Assembly: GCA_017938785.1 (NCBI GenBank)
Contig: JAGBAU010000209.1
Location: forward strand, 1-11,179
Direction: 5' to 3'
DNA from: Clostridia bacterium
GTDB taxonomy: Bacteria > Bacillota_A > Clostridia > Christensenellales > Aristaeellaceae
DNA: 11,179 nucleotides
Part shown: positions 1 to 7,125 of the stretch, one piece after another
Position numbering within the stretch: position 1 is the first letter of the stretch
How the letters are laid out: the number at the start of each line of letters is the position of its first letter
Translations under genes and position numbers: made by a program
Notes under the pieces: model-generated
Seen by the model: the letters and a program-made list of their open reading frames with translations, nothing else
Database searches by the model: none
Told to the model about the DNA's origin: nothing

Positions 1-912
1 GTCCAAACCCCAGAGCAGCAGGCCATTGGAGAGCAGTGTAACCGTGAGCGCACCCACGATTGCGCCGGAGATACGGCATTTATCGCCGCCGTTCATCGGG
101 AAGCCGCCGAGAATGATGGCCATCATCACATTGAATTCATAGCCGCTGCCCGACTGGCTGGTGACCTTGCCGGTGCGGAAGAACGCAAAAATTGAGGCGA
201 TGCCTACGCAGATACCCATGATGATGTAGGCAGTATAGATGGTCTTTTTCCGGGGAACGCCAGCCTGTTCTGCAGCCCGGGCATTGCCGCCGATGGCTTT
301 ATTGAACTTGCCGATGGTGGTGTAATTGAACAGATACCATGCAACCAGCGTAACCGCTACCAAAATCACCGCCTTTACAGCCGTACTGTTCATGTATGCG
401 TACTGCTGGTAGTTGATGGCGATTTCGCTCTCCTCCACCAGGGTCTTGAGCAGACCGGTAAAGGAGGTACGCACGCACAGCGAACCCACAAACACGGGTA
501 CTCCCAGCTGCAGGGCAATACTGGAGGTACAGAGTGCACCAATTACACTGGTGAGCACGCATACCAGCAGGCAGATGGGCAGCGGCACTCCGGATACCAG
601 CAACATGCCGCAAAAAAGCTGCGCTACGCCGGAAACCGAGCTGATGGAGAAATCCATACCGCCATGGGCGTAAACAAAGGCGGAACCCACCGCAATCAGG
701 CAGAGCACAAAGCTCTGGTTGATCAGGTTGCCGATATTGTCTGCGCCGAGGAAGATGCCTTTTGTGACAATCTGGAAAAATACCAGTACGAAGGCGAGTC
801 CCAGGAAAGGAACAATGGTGGAAACCACCTTTTTGCGCTGCGCAATCTTATCCAGCCGCTGCTGGATTTTCACGTTTTCTGCGTTTCCCCTTACGGATTC
901 AATCGTAGCCAA
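1..912 (-). CDS. Sugar ABC transporter permease, RbsC-like (CUT2 family), partial
   Basis: Integral membrane permease of a ribose-type (CUT2, BPD_transp_2) importer; it would form the membrane channel worked by the ATPase encoded just upstream. The window holds 304 codons and cuts off the C-terminus, probably about 20-45 residues given the family's usual 320-350. Visible family marks are GGMDFSISSVSG near residue 84 (usual form GGIDLSVGSV), GGNARAAEQAGV near 208 (the cytoplasmic loop that contacts the ATPase) and ILGGFPMNGG near 268 (usual form LGGTSLSGG). Several hydrophobic stretches of about 20 residues lie between them, after a charged cytoplasmic N-terminus of about 28 residues. The start is read as TTG, because a GGAAGGAGG site sits 7 nt before it and the ATG at 919 is out of frame and stops after six codons. 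It follows the ATPase gene by 16 bp, so translation is probably coupled. The sugar specificity cannot be read from the sequence. Confidence 0.93.
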   Translation of the reverse strand, partial: MATIESVRGNAENVKIQQRLDKIAQRKKVVSTIVPFLGLAFVLVFFQIVTKGIFLGADNIGNLINQSFVLCLIAVGSAFVYAHGGMDFSISSVSGVAQLFCGMLLVSGVPLPICLLVCVLTSVIGALCTSSIALQLGVPVFVGSLCVRTSFTGLLKTLVEESEIAINYQQYAYMNSTAVKAVILVAVTLVAWYLFNYTTIGKFNKAIGGNARAAEQAGVPRKKTIYTAYIIMGICVGIASIFAFFRTGKVTSQSGSGYEFNVMMAIILGGFPMNGGDKCRISGAIVGALTVTLLSNGLLLWGLD

Positions 913-919
913 AATGCAT

Positions 920-928
920 CCTCCTTCC
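920..928 (-). promoter_or_regulatory. Ribosome binding site that decides the TTG start of the permease
   Basis: GGAAGGAGG lies between the ATPase stop codon (929-931) and the permease start. Its spacing to TTG at 912 is 7 nt, which is ideal. The nearer ATG at 919 touches the site directly and reads only six codons to TGA, so it cannot be the permease start. Confidence 0.8.
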
Positions 929-2434
929 TTAAATGATGTGCTCGATAATGTCTTTTTCGCCGAGGCTTTCGCTGCGCATCAGTTCACAGGTCTGCTGTCC
1001 GTCCTTGAACAGCAGGATGCGGTCGCTCATGCCGATGAGTTCCAGCAGTTCCTCGGAAATCATGATGATGGCCTTGCCCTGTTTCTTGAGCTGCATCATC
1101 AGCTTGTACATATCTGCCTTCACGCCCACATCGATGCCGCGGGTGGGGCAGTCCAGAATCAGAATATCCGAATCCGTGCCCATCCACTTGGAAAACACAA
1201 CCTTCTGCTTGTTGCCGCCGGACAGCTCCTTCACCAGCTGCTTTCCGTCGCGGCACTTGATGCGCATGAGGGAGATGTTTTCCTCCGTGAGCTGCTTTTC
1301 TTTCTTCCGGGAGATATAGCCCGTGCCCTTTGATTTCAGGTTGTTCAGGGAAGGCAGGGCGATGTTGCTCTCGATGGAAGCGCTCAGGATCACGGATTCC
1401 TTGTCACGGTCCTTGGATACATAGGCCATGCGCTGCCCGACCGCCATTACGGGATCAGTGACCCGCATGCCATTCTTCAGCGTCACTTCGCCGGTGAGGG
1501 GTTTTTCGATGCCAAAGAGTGCCTTGCCGATTTCATGCATACCGCAGTCAGAGAGTCCGCCGAGTCCGAGGATTTCACCCCTGTGCAGCTGGAGACTGAC
1601 GTTTCTGAAATAGGGGCGCAGGGATATGTTCTTTGCCTCAAGCACCACCTCATCGGAGCTCGTTCCATCGAAATCATCCCGGTAGTAGCTGCCGATGAGC
1701 TCGCGACCCACCATCAGCCTGCGCATCAGCTCGATGGACATGTTTTCCTTTTCCAGAGTATCGATGATCACGCCGTCGCGCAGCACGGTGATGGTATTGC
1801 AGACCTCCATCAGCTCATCCAGATCGTGGCTGATAAAGAGCACGGCCTTGTTCTGTTCGTGCATGCGCTGAATCAGCTTATAGATCAGTCCGCGTCCCTT
1901 GGTAGCCAGCGCAGTGGTGGTTTCATCAATGATCAGCAGATCCGGGTTGGTGGACATGGCGCGGGCAATTTCCACGATCTTCCTGTCCTCAAAGTTCAGG
2001 GAATCGATCATCATTTCGCCCCGGATTTCCGGCGCGCCGATGTCAGCCAGCACCCTGTTTGCCTCGGCATTGATCTTCTTCCAGTTCAGCAGGCCGAATT
2101 TGCGGAACTGCTCCAGGCGTCCGGCAAAGATGTTGGAAGCGACTGTGATGCCGCCGATTGTACCCATCTCCTGGATGATCATGCTTACGCCGCTTCTCTG
2201 GGCGTCCACCATGCTGGTCGGACGGTAGGGCTTGCCGTTCAGGCTGAAAGTGCCGCTGTCTTCCCGCTGCGCACCGGCAATGATGGAGGAAAAGGTGGAT
2301 TTGCCTGAGCCATTCTCGCCGATCAGGCCGCGGATCTCGCCCCGGGAAATCTCCACATCCACATCAATCAGGGCGCGGGTGGAACCGAAGGATTTGTTCA
2401 CACCCTTTGCCGTAAGCAATATCTGCCTGCTCAT
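929..2434 (-). CDS. Sugar ABC transporter ATP-binding protein, RbsA-like fused double NBD
   Basis: Cytoplasmic ATPase of a CUT2 importer, 501 residues, the normal length for RbsA/MglA/XylG. Residue numbers count from the ATG at 2434. Domain 1: Walker A GENGSGKST at 39-47, Q-loop Gln88, degenerate signature LNFED at 146-150 where LSxxxQ is usual, Walker B IIDE with Glu171, and H-loop His203. Domain 2: no real Walker A (GGLSDCGMHE at 292-301, as is normal for this family), intact signature LSGGNKQ at 404-410, Walker B ILILDCP with Cys429 in place of the catalytic Glu, and SEE where the H-loop His would be. Only the composite site made of domain 1 Walker motifs and the domain 2 signature can therefore be fully catalytic. 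A GTG at 2443 is an alternative start, but GAGGTG 6 nt before the ATG favours 2434. It lies between the GH2 gene (92 bp) and the permease gene (16 bp) in one operon. Substrate unknown. Confidence 0.95.
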   Translation of the reverse strand: MSRQILLTAKGVNKSFGSTRALIDVDVEISRGEIRGLIGENGSGKSTFSSIIAGAQREDSGTFSLNGKPYRPTSMVDAQRSGVSMIIQEMGTIGGITVASNIFAGRLEQFRKFGLLNWKKINAEANRVLADIGAPEIRGEMMIDSLNFEDRKIVEIARAMSTNPDLLIIDETTTALATKGRGLIYKLIQRMHEQNKAVLFISHDLDELMEVCNTITVLRDGVIIDTLEKENMSIELMRRLMVGRELIGSYYRDDFDGTSSDEVVLEAKNISLRPYFRNVSLQLHRGEILGLGGLSDCGMHEIGKALFGIEKPLTGEVTLKNGMRVTDPVMAVGQRMAYVSKDRDKESVILSASIESNIALPSLNNLKSKGTGYISRKKEKQLTEENISLMRIKCRDGKQLVKELSGGNKQKVVFSKWMGTDSDILILDCPTRGIDVGVKADMYKLMMQLKKQGKAIIMISEELLELIGMSDRILLFKDGQQTCELMRSESLGEKDIIEHII

Positions 2435-2460
2435 CTGCCTCACCTCGAATGGATTTGCTA

Positions 2461-2493
2461 TGTTAATTCTAATTTGTTTCCTGTGTTAATTCT
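2461..2493 (-). repeat. Perfect 10-bp direct repeat upstream of the ATPase gene
   Basis: On the minus strand AGAATTAACA occurs twice, at 2493-2484 and 2470-2461, 23 bp apart start to start. The two TTAACA parts sit about where -35 and -10 boxes would (TTAACA, 18 bp, TAACAT), so the pair may be an internal promoter, or a tandem operator of the direct-repeat type that AraC-family proteins bind. The repeat itself is seen directly; the function is inferred. Confidence 0.5.
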
Positions 2494-2497
2494 GTCA

Positions 2498-2523
2498 GAT
2501 TTCTGAACTTTTTGTCAGAAATC
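2498..2523 (-). promoter_or_regulatory. Intercistronic 9-bp hairpin after the GH2 gene
   Basis: GATTTCTGA and TCAGAAATC form a perfect 9-bp stem around an 8-nt loop, starting 3 nt past the GH2 stop codon. No T-tract follows on either strand, so it is not a standard intrinsic terminator. It could protect the 3' end of the upstream message, mark a processing site that sets different GH2 and transporter levels, or be a DNA palindrome bound by a regulator. Confidence 0.5.
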
Positions 2524-2526
2524 GTT

Positions 2527-4872
2527 TCAGATCACATCAATTTCGATGGAAGCTGCTTCCAAATCCTCCGCCCAAGCCGTTACGCGCAGCTTTCCGGGCT
2601 GCACGCCTGCCGCAATCGCCGTAATACGGCCATGGTAGCTGGTGTATGCGCCGGCATCAAAGCGCTCGGTGCTCTCCGGATTGCCGCTGGCAACGCAGAG
2701 CAACTCGCCGCCCTCCACCTGCACATGGATTTTGCGGTCGCGCAGCATCTTCACCGTGCCGTCCGCATCGGTTATGGAGATGTGAATAAAGGCAAGATCC
2801 TCGCCGCCTGCGCAGATGGCATTCTCCTCGGCAATGATGCTGAGTTTTTCCGTTTCTCCGGCGGTGCGCAGGTTGTCCCGGGCGATTTCACTGCCGTTTT
2901 CATCAAAGCAGATGGCTTCAAGGCTGCCCAGTCTGTACTCCGCCTTGAAGAAGGCGCGGCAGTTTTCAAGCTGCTGCCTGCCGAGAGAAACGCCGTCCTG
3001 CACAAGCTCCACGCTCGCGCCGGGGGCATAGATTTCGATATCGGCAGTTTTGCCCTCCTGTCCCGGCCAGGTCCAGCTGCCCACCGCATCGGTGAGCCGC
3101 CACAGGCCGATGGTATATTCCTCGCCGGCATGATCCACCGGACGCACGCCGATATAGGGCTTTTTGTACGCGCCCCAGAGCACGGCGGTGTAATAGGCCT
3201 GGCTGTCGGCGAAACCGGTAATGTCAAAGCAGGCGCATGCGCCAGTGAGAGCGGGATAGGTTTTGGTGAAAGGAGCCTGAGTAGTTCCGTAGATAGGCAG
3301 GCCTACGCCTGCTTCACCCAGATAATCCCATGCCGACCACATGAAATTGCCGATGATATGGTCGTTGTTTTGCGCCAGTTTCCAGTCGCCTCCGAGGCGG
3401 CTGGGGAAGGTTTCAGAACTGAGGATGATGCGCTCCGGCGCGATGCGGTGGATGCCTTCATATAGGTTTTCGCCGTAGTTGTAGCCCACGATGTCCACCG
3501 GCTCCAAGCAGCCCGCCAGCAGGGGTTCAAGGTTGTCGGCAGTGATGGAAGCGCGGATCTTGGGCAACAGGGTCACGATATCGTTGACCTCCTGGCTGCC
3601 GACGTTTTCCTTGGCCTTTTCCTTCTGCTCTGCCATCTTCGCCGCCATCACGGAGAGCATGGAATTGATGGCCAGCATCACCGGACGGGTATCGTCCAGG
3701 GATTTGATCAGACCGGTGATGGCCTTGCTGATGAGCGCGCCGTGGGGCAGGCCGGTATCGGGGATTTCATTGCCGGAGCAGTACATGATCACGCAGGGAT
3801 GGTTGTAGCAGACGCGTACCAGCGCAGATACATCCTTCTGCCATTCGGTGTCGAAGTGCAGGGCATAATCGAAATCGGATTGGGGAATCTTCCACTGGTC
3901 AAAGCTTTCCTCCAGCACATACATGCCCAGCTCATCGCAGATATCCATAAAATCCCGGTTGGAGGGGTTGTGGGCGCAGCGGATGGCATTGAAGCCCATC
4001 TCCTTCATGCGGCGCACACGGCGGCGTTCCGCCTTGGAATTGTAGGCGGCGCCCAGCGGGCCGAGGTCGTGGTGGATGCAGCCGCCGCGCAGCTTCACGG
4101 TATTGCCGTTCACCCGGAAACCCTTCCGGGCATCCCACGCCAGCGTGCGGATGCCGAAGCGGGCTTCATCGGAATCAATGATTGCGCCGTCGCGCTTCAG
4201 CTCGGCCTTGATTGTATAGAGATTCGGGTTCTCCGCATCCCAGAGCTTTGCATCGGGAATCTCAAGCTGCGCATGGGCTCCGCTGCCGGAAGCAACACAG
4301 TTATCGCCGTCATAAATGGCAAATACAATTTCACAGCCGTCGGCATTTTCAGCATCAATAGAAATATCCAACACTGCCGGATGGATGGACAGAGTCTTGA
4401 CCCCGATGCCGTCCGGCAGGATACGGCTCGCATTGCCCGTCCAGAGCCATACGTCGCGGTAGATACCGCTGCCAGTGTACCAGCGGGAATTGGGCGTGCG
4501 GGAATTATCCGCCACCACGCGGATGATATTTTCTTCACCGATCTTCAGCTTGCCGCTCAGATCCACGAAGAAATCGGTATAGCCGTAAATCCAGCCGCCC
4601 AGCCTTTCGCCGTTCAGATACACGCTGGAATCCATATAAATACCTTCAAACTCCAGCAGCACGCGCTGGTCTGCCCACGCTGCCTCACCGAAGAGCTTCT
4701 TTTCATAAACATACTTTCCGCCCGGGAAGAAGCCGCTCATATTGCCCTTGAACATATCGGGCTGGCGCTCCTCCGCCACCATGGCGTCGTGGGGCAGGCG
4801 GACGATCTTTTTCTCCGCCTCGCAGCCATCCTTCCAGAAACTCCATTCCCGGTTGATTTTGATTTTCTTCAT
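2527..4872 (-). CDS. Glycoside hydrolase family 2 (beta-galactosidase/beta-glycosidase-like)
   Basis: A 781-residue retaining beta-glycosidase of GH2. There is no signal peptide, so it should act in the cytoplasm on imported glycosides. Layout: sugar-binding jelly-roll about 1-145 (with the RWYTGSGIYRDVWL stretch at 130-143), Ig-like domain about 150-240, TIM barrel about 245-545, a DUF4982-like domain about 580-650, and a C-terminal Ig-like domain about 675-781. In the barrel, RCAHNP is at 298-303, the acid/base Glu369 is in CSGNEIPD and the probable nucleophile Glu487 is in SSET. The start is the ATG at 4872, with GGAGG 7 nt before it; the reading frame stays open upstream only as antisense of the AraC gene. 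It heads the operon with the ABC transporter. The RxAHNP plus DUF4982-like architecture is annotated as beta-galactosidase in many Clostridia, but the sugar cannot be fixed from sequence; beta-glucuronidase or another GH2 activity is possible. Confidence 0.93.
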   Translation of the reverse strand: MKKIKINREWSFWKDGCEAEKKIVRLPHDAMVAEERQPDMFKGNMSGFFPGGKYVYEKKLFGEAAWADQRVLLEFEGIYMDSSVYLNGERLGGWIYGYTDFFVDLSGKLKIGEENIIRVVADNSRTPNSRWYTGSGIYRDVWLWTGNASRILPDGIGVKTLSIHPAVLDISIDAENADGCEIVFAIYDGDNCVASGSGAHAQLEIPDAKLWDAENPNLYTIKAELKRDGAIIDSDEARFGIRTLAWDARKGFRVNGNTVKLRGGCIHHDLGPLGAAYNSKAERRRVRRMKEMGFNAIRCAHNPSNRDFMDICDELGMYVLEESFDQWKIPQSDFDYALHFDTEWQKDVSALVRVCYNHPCVIMYCSGNEIPDTGLPHGALISKAITGLIKSLDDTRPVMLAINSMLSVMAAKMAEQKEKAKENVGSQEVNDIVTLLPKIRASITADNLEPLLAGCLEPVDIVGYNYGENLYEGIHRIAPERIILSSETFPSRLGGDWKLAQNNDHIIGNFMWSAWDYLGEAGVGLPIYGTTQAPFTKTYPALTGACACFDITGFADSQAYYTAVLWGAYKKPYIGVRPVDHAGEEYTIGLWRLTDAVGSWTWPGQEGKTADIEIYAPGASVELVQDGVSLGRQQLENCRAFFKAEYRLGSLEAICFDENGSEIARDNLRTAGETEKLSIIAEENAICAGGEDLAFIHISITDADGTVKMLRDRKIHVQVEGGELLCVASGNPESTERFDAGAYTSYHGRITAIAAGVQPGKLRVTAWAEDLEAASIEIDVI

Positions 4873-4922
4873 ACAGACGCCTCCATGCAGAAATGTAAAG
4901 TATAGTTTTAGCTTATGTTTAT

Positions 4923-4951
4923 AGTATAAAATCCACCCGTCGCATCTACAA
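4923..4951 (-). promoter_or_regulatory. Probable promoter of the GH2-ABC operon
   Basis: On the minus strand TTGTAG (4951-4946), a 17-bp spacer and TATACT (4928-4923) form a sigma-A-like promoter with a good -10 and a poor -35. A weak -35 would fit a promoter needing an activator such as the divergent AraC regulator. The leader to the GH2 start would be roughly 45 nt. Confidence 0.45.
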
Positions 4952-4959
4952 TAACCGTT

Positions 4960-5022
4960 TCCGATCTGGATTTCGGATATTTGTATCATATTTCGACTTT
5001 GATCTTTGCAAACTGTGGCAAA
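4960..5022. promoter_or_regulatory. Candidate operator region between the GH2 and AraC genes
   Basis: The divergent intergenic region holds several small symmetric elements: TCCGA-N8-TCGGA (4960-4977), a direct repeat of ATTTCG 20 bp apart (4970-4975 and 4990-4995), and TTTGC-N8-GCAAA (5005-5022) across the -35 of the plus-strand promoter. Each is short enough to arise by chance. Together, upstream of both divergent promoters, they are where a regulator would be expected to bind. Confidence 0.3.
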
Positions 5023-5033
5023 AATGCTATAAT
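5005..5033 (+). promoter_or_regulatory. Promoter of the first AraC-family gene, extended -10
   Basis: TTTGCA (5005-5010), a 17-bp spacer and a perfect TATAAT (5028-5033) preceded by TGC, that is an extended -10 element. Transcription would start near 5040, giving a leader of about 37 nt before the ATG at 5077. Confidence 0.65.
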
Positions 5034-5076
5034 GAAAACAGAAACAGCTTGATTTCAGCACAGAGGAGGGAAGGCC

Positions 5077-6150
5077 ATGCCCGTACAGATTCATCCTACC
5101 ATGAAGAGCCAGACCGGCGATATCGACCGTGTGGTATCCTTTTACGATTCCGGAGATCCCATGTCCTTCTATTCCCATGCCAATGTACCGCTGATGATGA
5201 CCATCATGGCCATACGCGCAGATGATCCGGACAACAATGTGTTTTCCATCCTCTCCCCGGCGGGCCAGTTCAACTGCGCCGTGCGCCGTTCCCTTTCCGG
5301 TCGCGATAAAAACAGCATGCACCAGCACAACAACTTTGAATTCATGTACATCCTGAAGGGACATATGTATCAGATCGTGGAGGGCAAGCGCTACCTCTAT
5401 GTTTCCGGCAGCTGCTGCCTGCTCAATCGCGATACCCTGCACAACGAAGTCTATTCCACGGATTACGTCTGCCTGTTCCTCTCCATATCAGTGGATATGG
5501 TGAACCGGCTTTTGAACTATGGAAATCCCATGATCTTTTCCCATGAAAAGCAGGAATCTGACAATCTGATTTTCCGCTTCCTGCGCAAAAATCTGGAGGA
5601 AAAGCACACCGGCGCTAAGGATTTCCTGGATTTCGTGCCCCGCATCTCCAGCGAACAACAAAAAGAGAAAGTGCATGCCCTCTTTGAGGACATGGCGCAG
5701 CTCTTTCTCGCGCCTGACAGCGGCGCGACCTTTGAATTGCTGGCGATGCTGCGCCGTCTCTTTGATCTTCTTTGCGATCCGGAGGATTACAGCGCCATCC
5801 ACGTCAAGGCCAAGACCAGCGCTGATCCCCTGCTCTTTGCCCGCATCGATCAGCTGCTGGAGAAGCATCACGGGCGCATCAGCAACCGGGAGCTGGCGAA
5901 TCTTCTCAACTACAACGGCTCCTACATCGGCCGCGTGGTCAAAAAAAATACAGGCATGAGCCTGTATGATTACGCCATGACCTTCACCATGCGCGCCGCC
6001 GCCGAGCTGCTGCTCCACAGCAAAAAGAGCGTGGCAGAGGTGGCGGAAACCCTGGCCTTCTCTAACCGCAGCCACTTTTATGAAAAATTTGAGGAACATT
6101 TTCATACCACGCCCGCACGTTTCCGCGCCGAACACAGTATCGAAAATTGA
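5077..6150 (+). CDS. AraC/XylS-family transcriptional regulator with cupin sensor domain
   Basis: A 357-residue DNA-binding regulator. The N-terminal half has a cupin-like ligand domain about 78-135: HQHNNFEFMYILKG, then GSCCLLNRDTLH, the pattern of AraC sugar-sensing arms. A helical linker about 155-245 follows, then an AraC double helix-turn-helix about 253-352, with a first helix pair around RELANLLNYNGSYIGRVVKK and a second around VAEVAETLAFSNRSHFYEKF. The start ATG has GGAGG 7 nt before it. It is divergent from the GH2-ABC operon across a 204-bp control region, the usual position for the activator of such an operon, and is followed 84 bp downstream by a second AraC gene. The effector is probably a sugar linked to this locus, but that is inference. 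Confidence 0.94.
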   Translation: MPVQIHPTMKSQTGDIDRVVSFYDSGDPMSFYSHANVPLMMTIMAIRADDPDNNVFSILSPAGQFNCAVRRSLSGRDKNSMHQHNNFEFMYILKGHMYQIVEGKRYLYVSGSCCLLNRDTLHNEVYSTDYVCLFLSISVDMVNRLLNYGNPMIFSHEKQESDNLIFRFLRKNLEEKHTGAKDFLDFVPRISSEQQKEKVHALFEDMAQLFLAPDSGATFELLAMLRRLFDLLCDPEDYSAIHVKAKTSADPLLFARIDQLLEKHHGRISNRELANLLNYNGSYIGRVVKKNTGMSLYDYAMTFTMRAAAELLLHSKKSVAEVAETLAFSNRSHFYEKFEEHFHTTPARFRAEHSIEN

Positions 6151-6176
6151 TATAGTGTATCCTATTATGATAGAAT
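6147..6176 (+). promoter_or_regulatory. Probable promoter of the second AraC gene
   Basis: TTGATA (6147-6152), an 18-bp spacer and TAGAAT (6171-6176), each five of six to consensus. The -35 overlaps the stop codon of the upstream AraC gene, so the second regulator could be expressed on its own as well as by read-through. Confidence 0.5.
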
Positions 6177-6186
6177 TATATCATAA
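6165..6186. promoter_or_regulatory. Palindrome over the -10 box before the second AraC gene
   Basis: TTATGATA and TATCATAA form a perfect 8-bp inverted repeat around a 6-bp centre. It covers the TAGAAT -10 box, a position where a bound protein would block RNA polymerase. It is A/T-rich with no T-tract after it, so an operator is more likely than a terminator. Confidence 0.45.
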
Positions 6187-6234
6187 ATTGCTCCAGAATA
6201 TAAAAAAGGCAAATGCAGAAGGGAGGGACGCCGC

Positions 6235-7065
6235 ATGAATGAGACAGCCAACCGCACAAGTGATGTGCTCGAATTCAGCGGCAGCGCCCTGCAGGGCAGC
6301 ATGCACATTCCGGAGGGTTATCTGGAAGAGTTTGACCGCCGCTTTTCCGATATACTCTATATCCGGCAGGAAGCCGGCGTGCTGCACAATTCCTTTGAGT
6401 GGGGCTATACCATTTATGAGCATGTGAAAAACCACAATATTGAAGGGCTCACGCAGCTGCTGTCCGGACAGTTCAGCTGGCGCTGCGGTACCCTCGCCAT
6501 GGATGAACTGCGCTCCACAAAGAACGCCTGTCTGTGCCTCGTCTCCTATGTGGTACAGAACGCCATCCATGAGCGCCTGACGGACAACGAAACCTTCTAC
6601 AATGTATCCGATGCCTGCATTCAGCTTATCGAGGAGTCCGCAACCCGTCAGGAGGTACTGCGCTGTACCTATGCCAGCCTGATCAAGCTGGCGGATTTGC
6701 TGCAGCAGGCGCGGCAGACCAGCTACCATTATCTCGTCCGCCGCGCCAAGGAGTATATCTTCAAGCATTTCCATGAGCGCATCACTGTGGAAGATATTGC
6801 ATCCGCCCTTTCCGTGAGCACTGCCTACCTCTCCCGCGTATTCCGGGACGCAGAGCAGATCTCCCTCAAGCAGTACATCCAGAAGGAACGCATTGAGCGT
6901 GCGAAAAATCTGCTGCGCTGCTCCAACGACCCCATACAATCCATCAGCCACTGCCTGGGCTTTGTGTCCCAGAGTCATTTTACGGAATGCTTCCGCAAAA
7001 TCACAGGCCTTACACCGCTGAAATACCGCAACCAGTTTTCAGAAATATACAAAACGAAACTATAG
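6235..7065 (+). CDS. AraC-family transcriptional regulator, helical N-terminal domain
   Basis: A 276-residue regulator. Residues 166-265 form the AraC double helix-turn-helix: ITVEDIASALSVSTAYLSRVF in the first half and the family signature IQSISHCLGFVSQSHFTECF followed by GLTPLKYRN in the second. The N-terminal 160 residues are mostly helical, with no cupin histidines. Pieces such as YTIYEHVKNHNIEGLTQLLSG and STKNACLCLVSYVVQNAI resemble the N-terminal domain of the Firmicute group often named YSIRK-targeted regulators, so its signal is probably different from that of the first AraC protein. Start ATG with GGAGG 8 nt before it. It lies 84 bp after the first AraC gene on the same strand, with its own probable promoter and a palindrome in between. 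Its targets are inferred to be the neighbouring glycosidase and esterase genes. It converges with the GH3 gene at a shared hairpin. Confidence 0.93.
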   Translation: MNETANRTSDVLEFSGSALQGSMHIPEGYLEEFDRRFSDILYIRQEAGVLHNSFEWGYTIYEHVKNHNIEGLTQLLSGQFSWRCGTLAMDELRSTKNACLCLVSYVVQNAIHERLTDNETFYNVSDACIQLIEESATRQEVLRCTYASLIKLADLLQQARQTSYHYLVRRAKEYIFKHFHERITVEDIASALSVSTAYLSRVFRDAEQISLKQYIQKERIERAKNLLRCSNDPIQSISHCLGFVSQSHFTECFRKITGLTPLKYRNQFSEIYKTKL

Positions 7066-7075
7066 CGATCGAAAA

Positions 7076-7103
7076 GAACCGCAGCTGTGTTTTGCTGCGG
7101 TTC
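7076..7103 (-). terminator. Intrinsic terminator between the AraC and GH3 genes
   Basis: GAACCGCAGC and GCTGCGGTTC form a perfect 10-bp GC-rich stem around an 8-nt loop. On the minus strand the stem is followed at once by TTTTC, so it best fits termination of the GH3 message, 22 bp past its stop codon. It probably also serves the plus-strand AraC message, which ends 10 bp before it, though no good T-tract follows on that side. Confidence 0.8.
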
Positions 7104-7125
7104 AAGCTGTAAAAGCGATCATGCA

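Noticed and set aside
1535..2308. Plus-strand frame of 257 codons opposite the ATPase gene
   Set aside because: It is antisense to the highly conserved ABC motifs; the coding signal belongs to the minus strand.
3742..4905. Plus-strand frame of 387 codons inside the GH2 gene, and a similar one of 317 codons at 2512-3465
   Set aside because: Both are antisense to conserved GH2 domains, have no recognisable protein features and lack convincing ribosome sites.
4873..5442. Upstream extension of the GH2 reading frame by 190 codons
   Set aside because: It reads antisense through the first AraC gene and the divergent promoters; the true start at 4872 has a well-spaced GGAGG and begins the GH2 fold.
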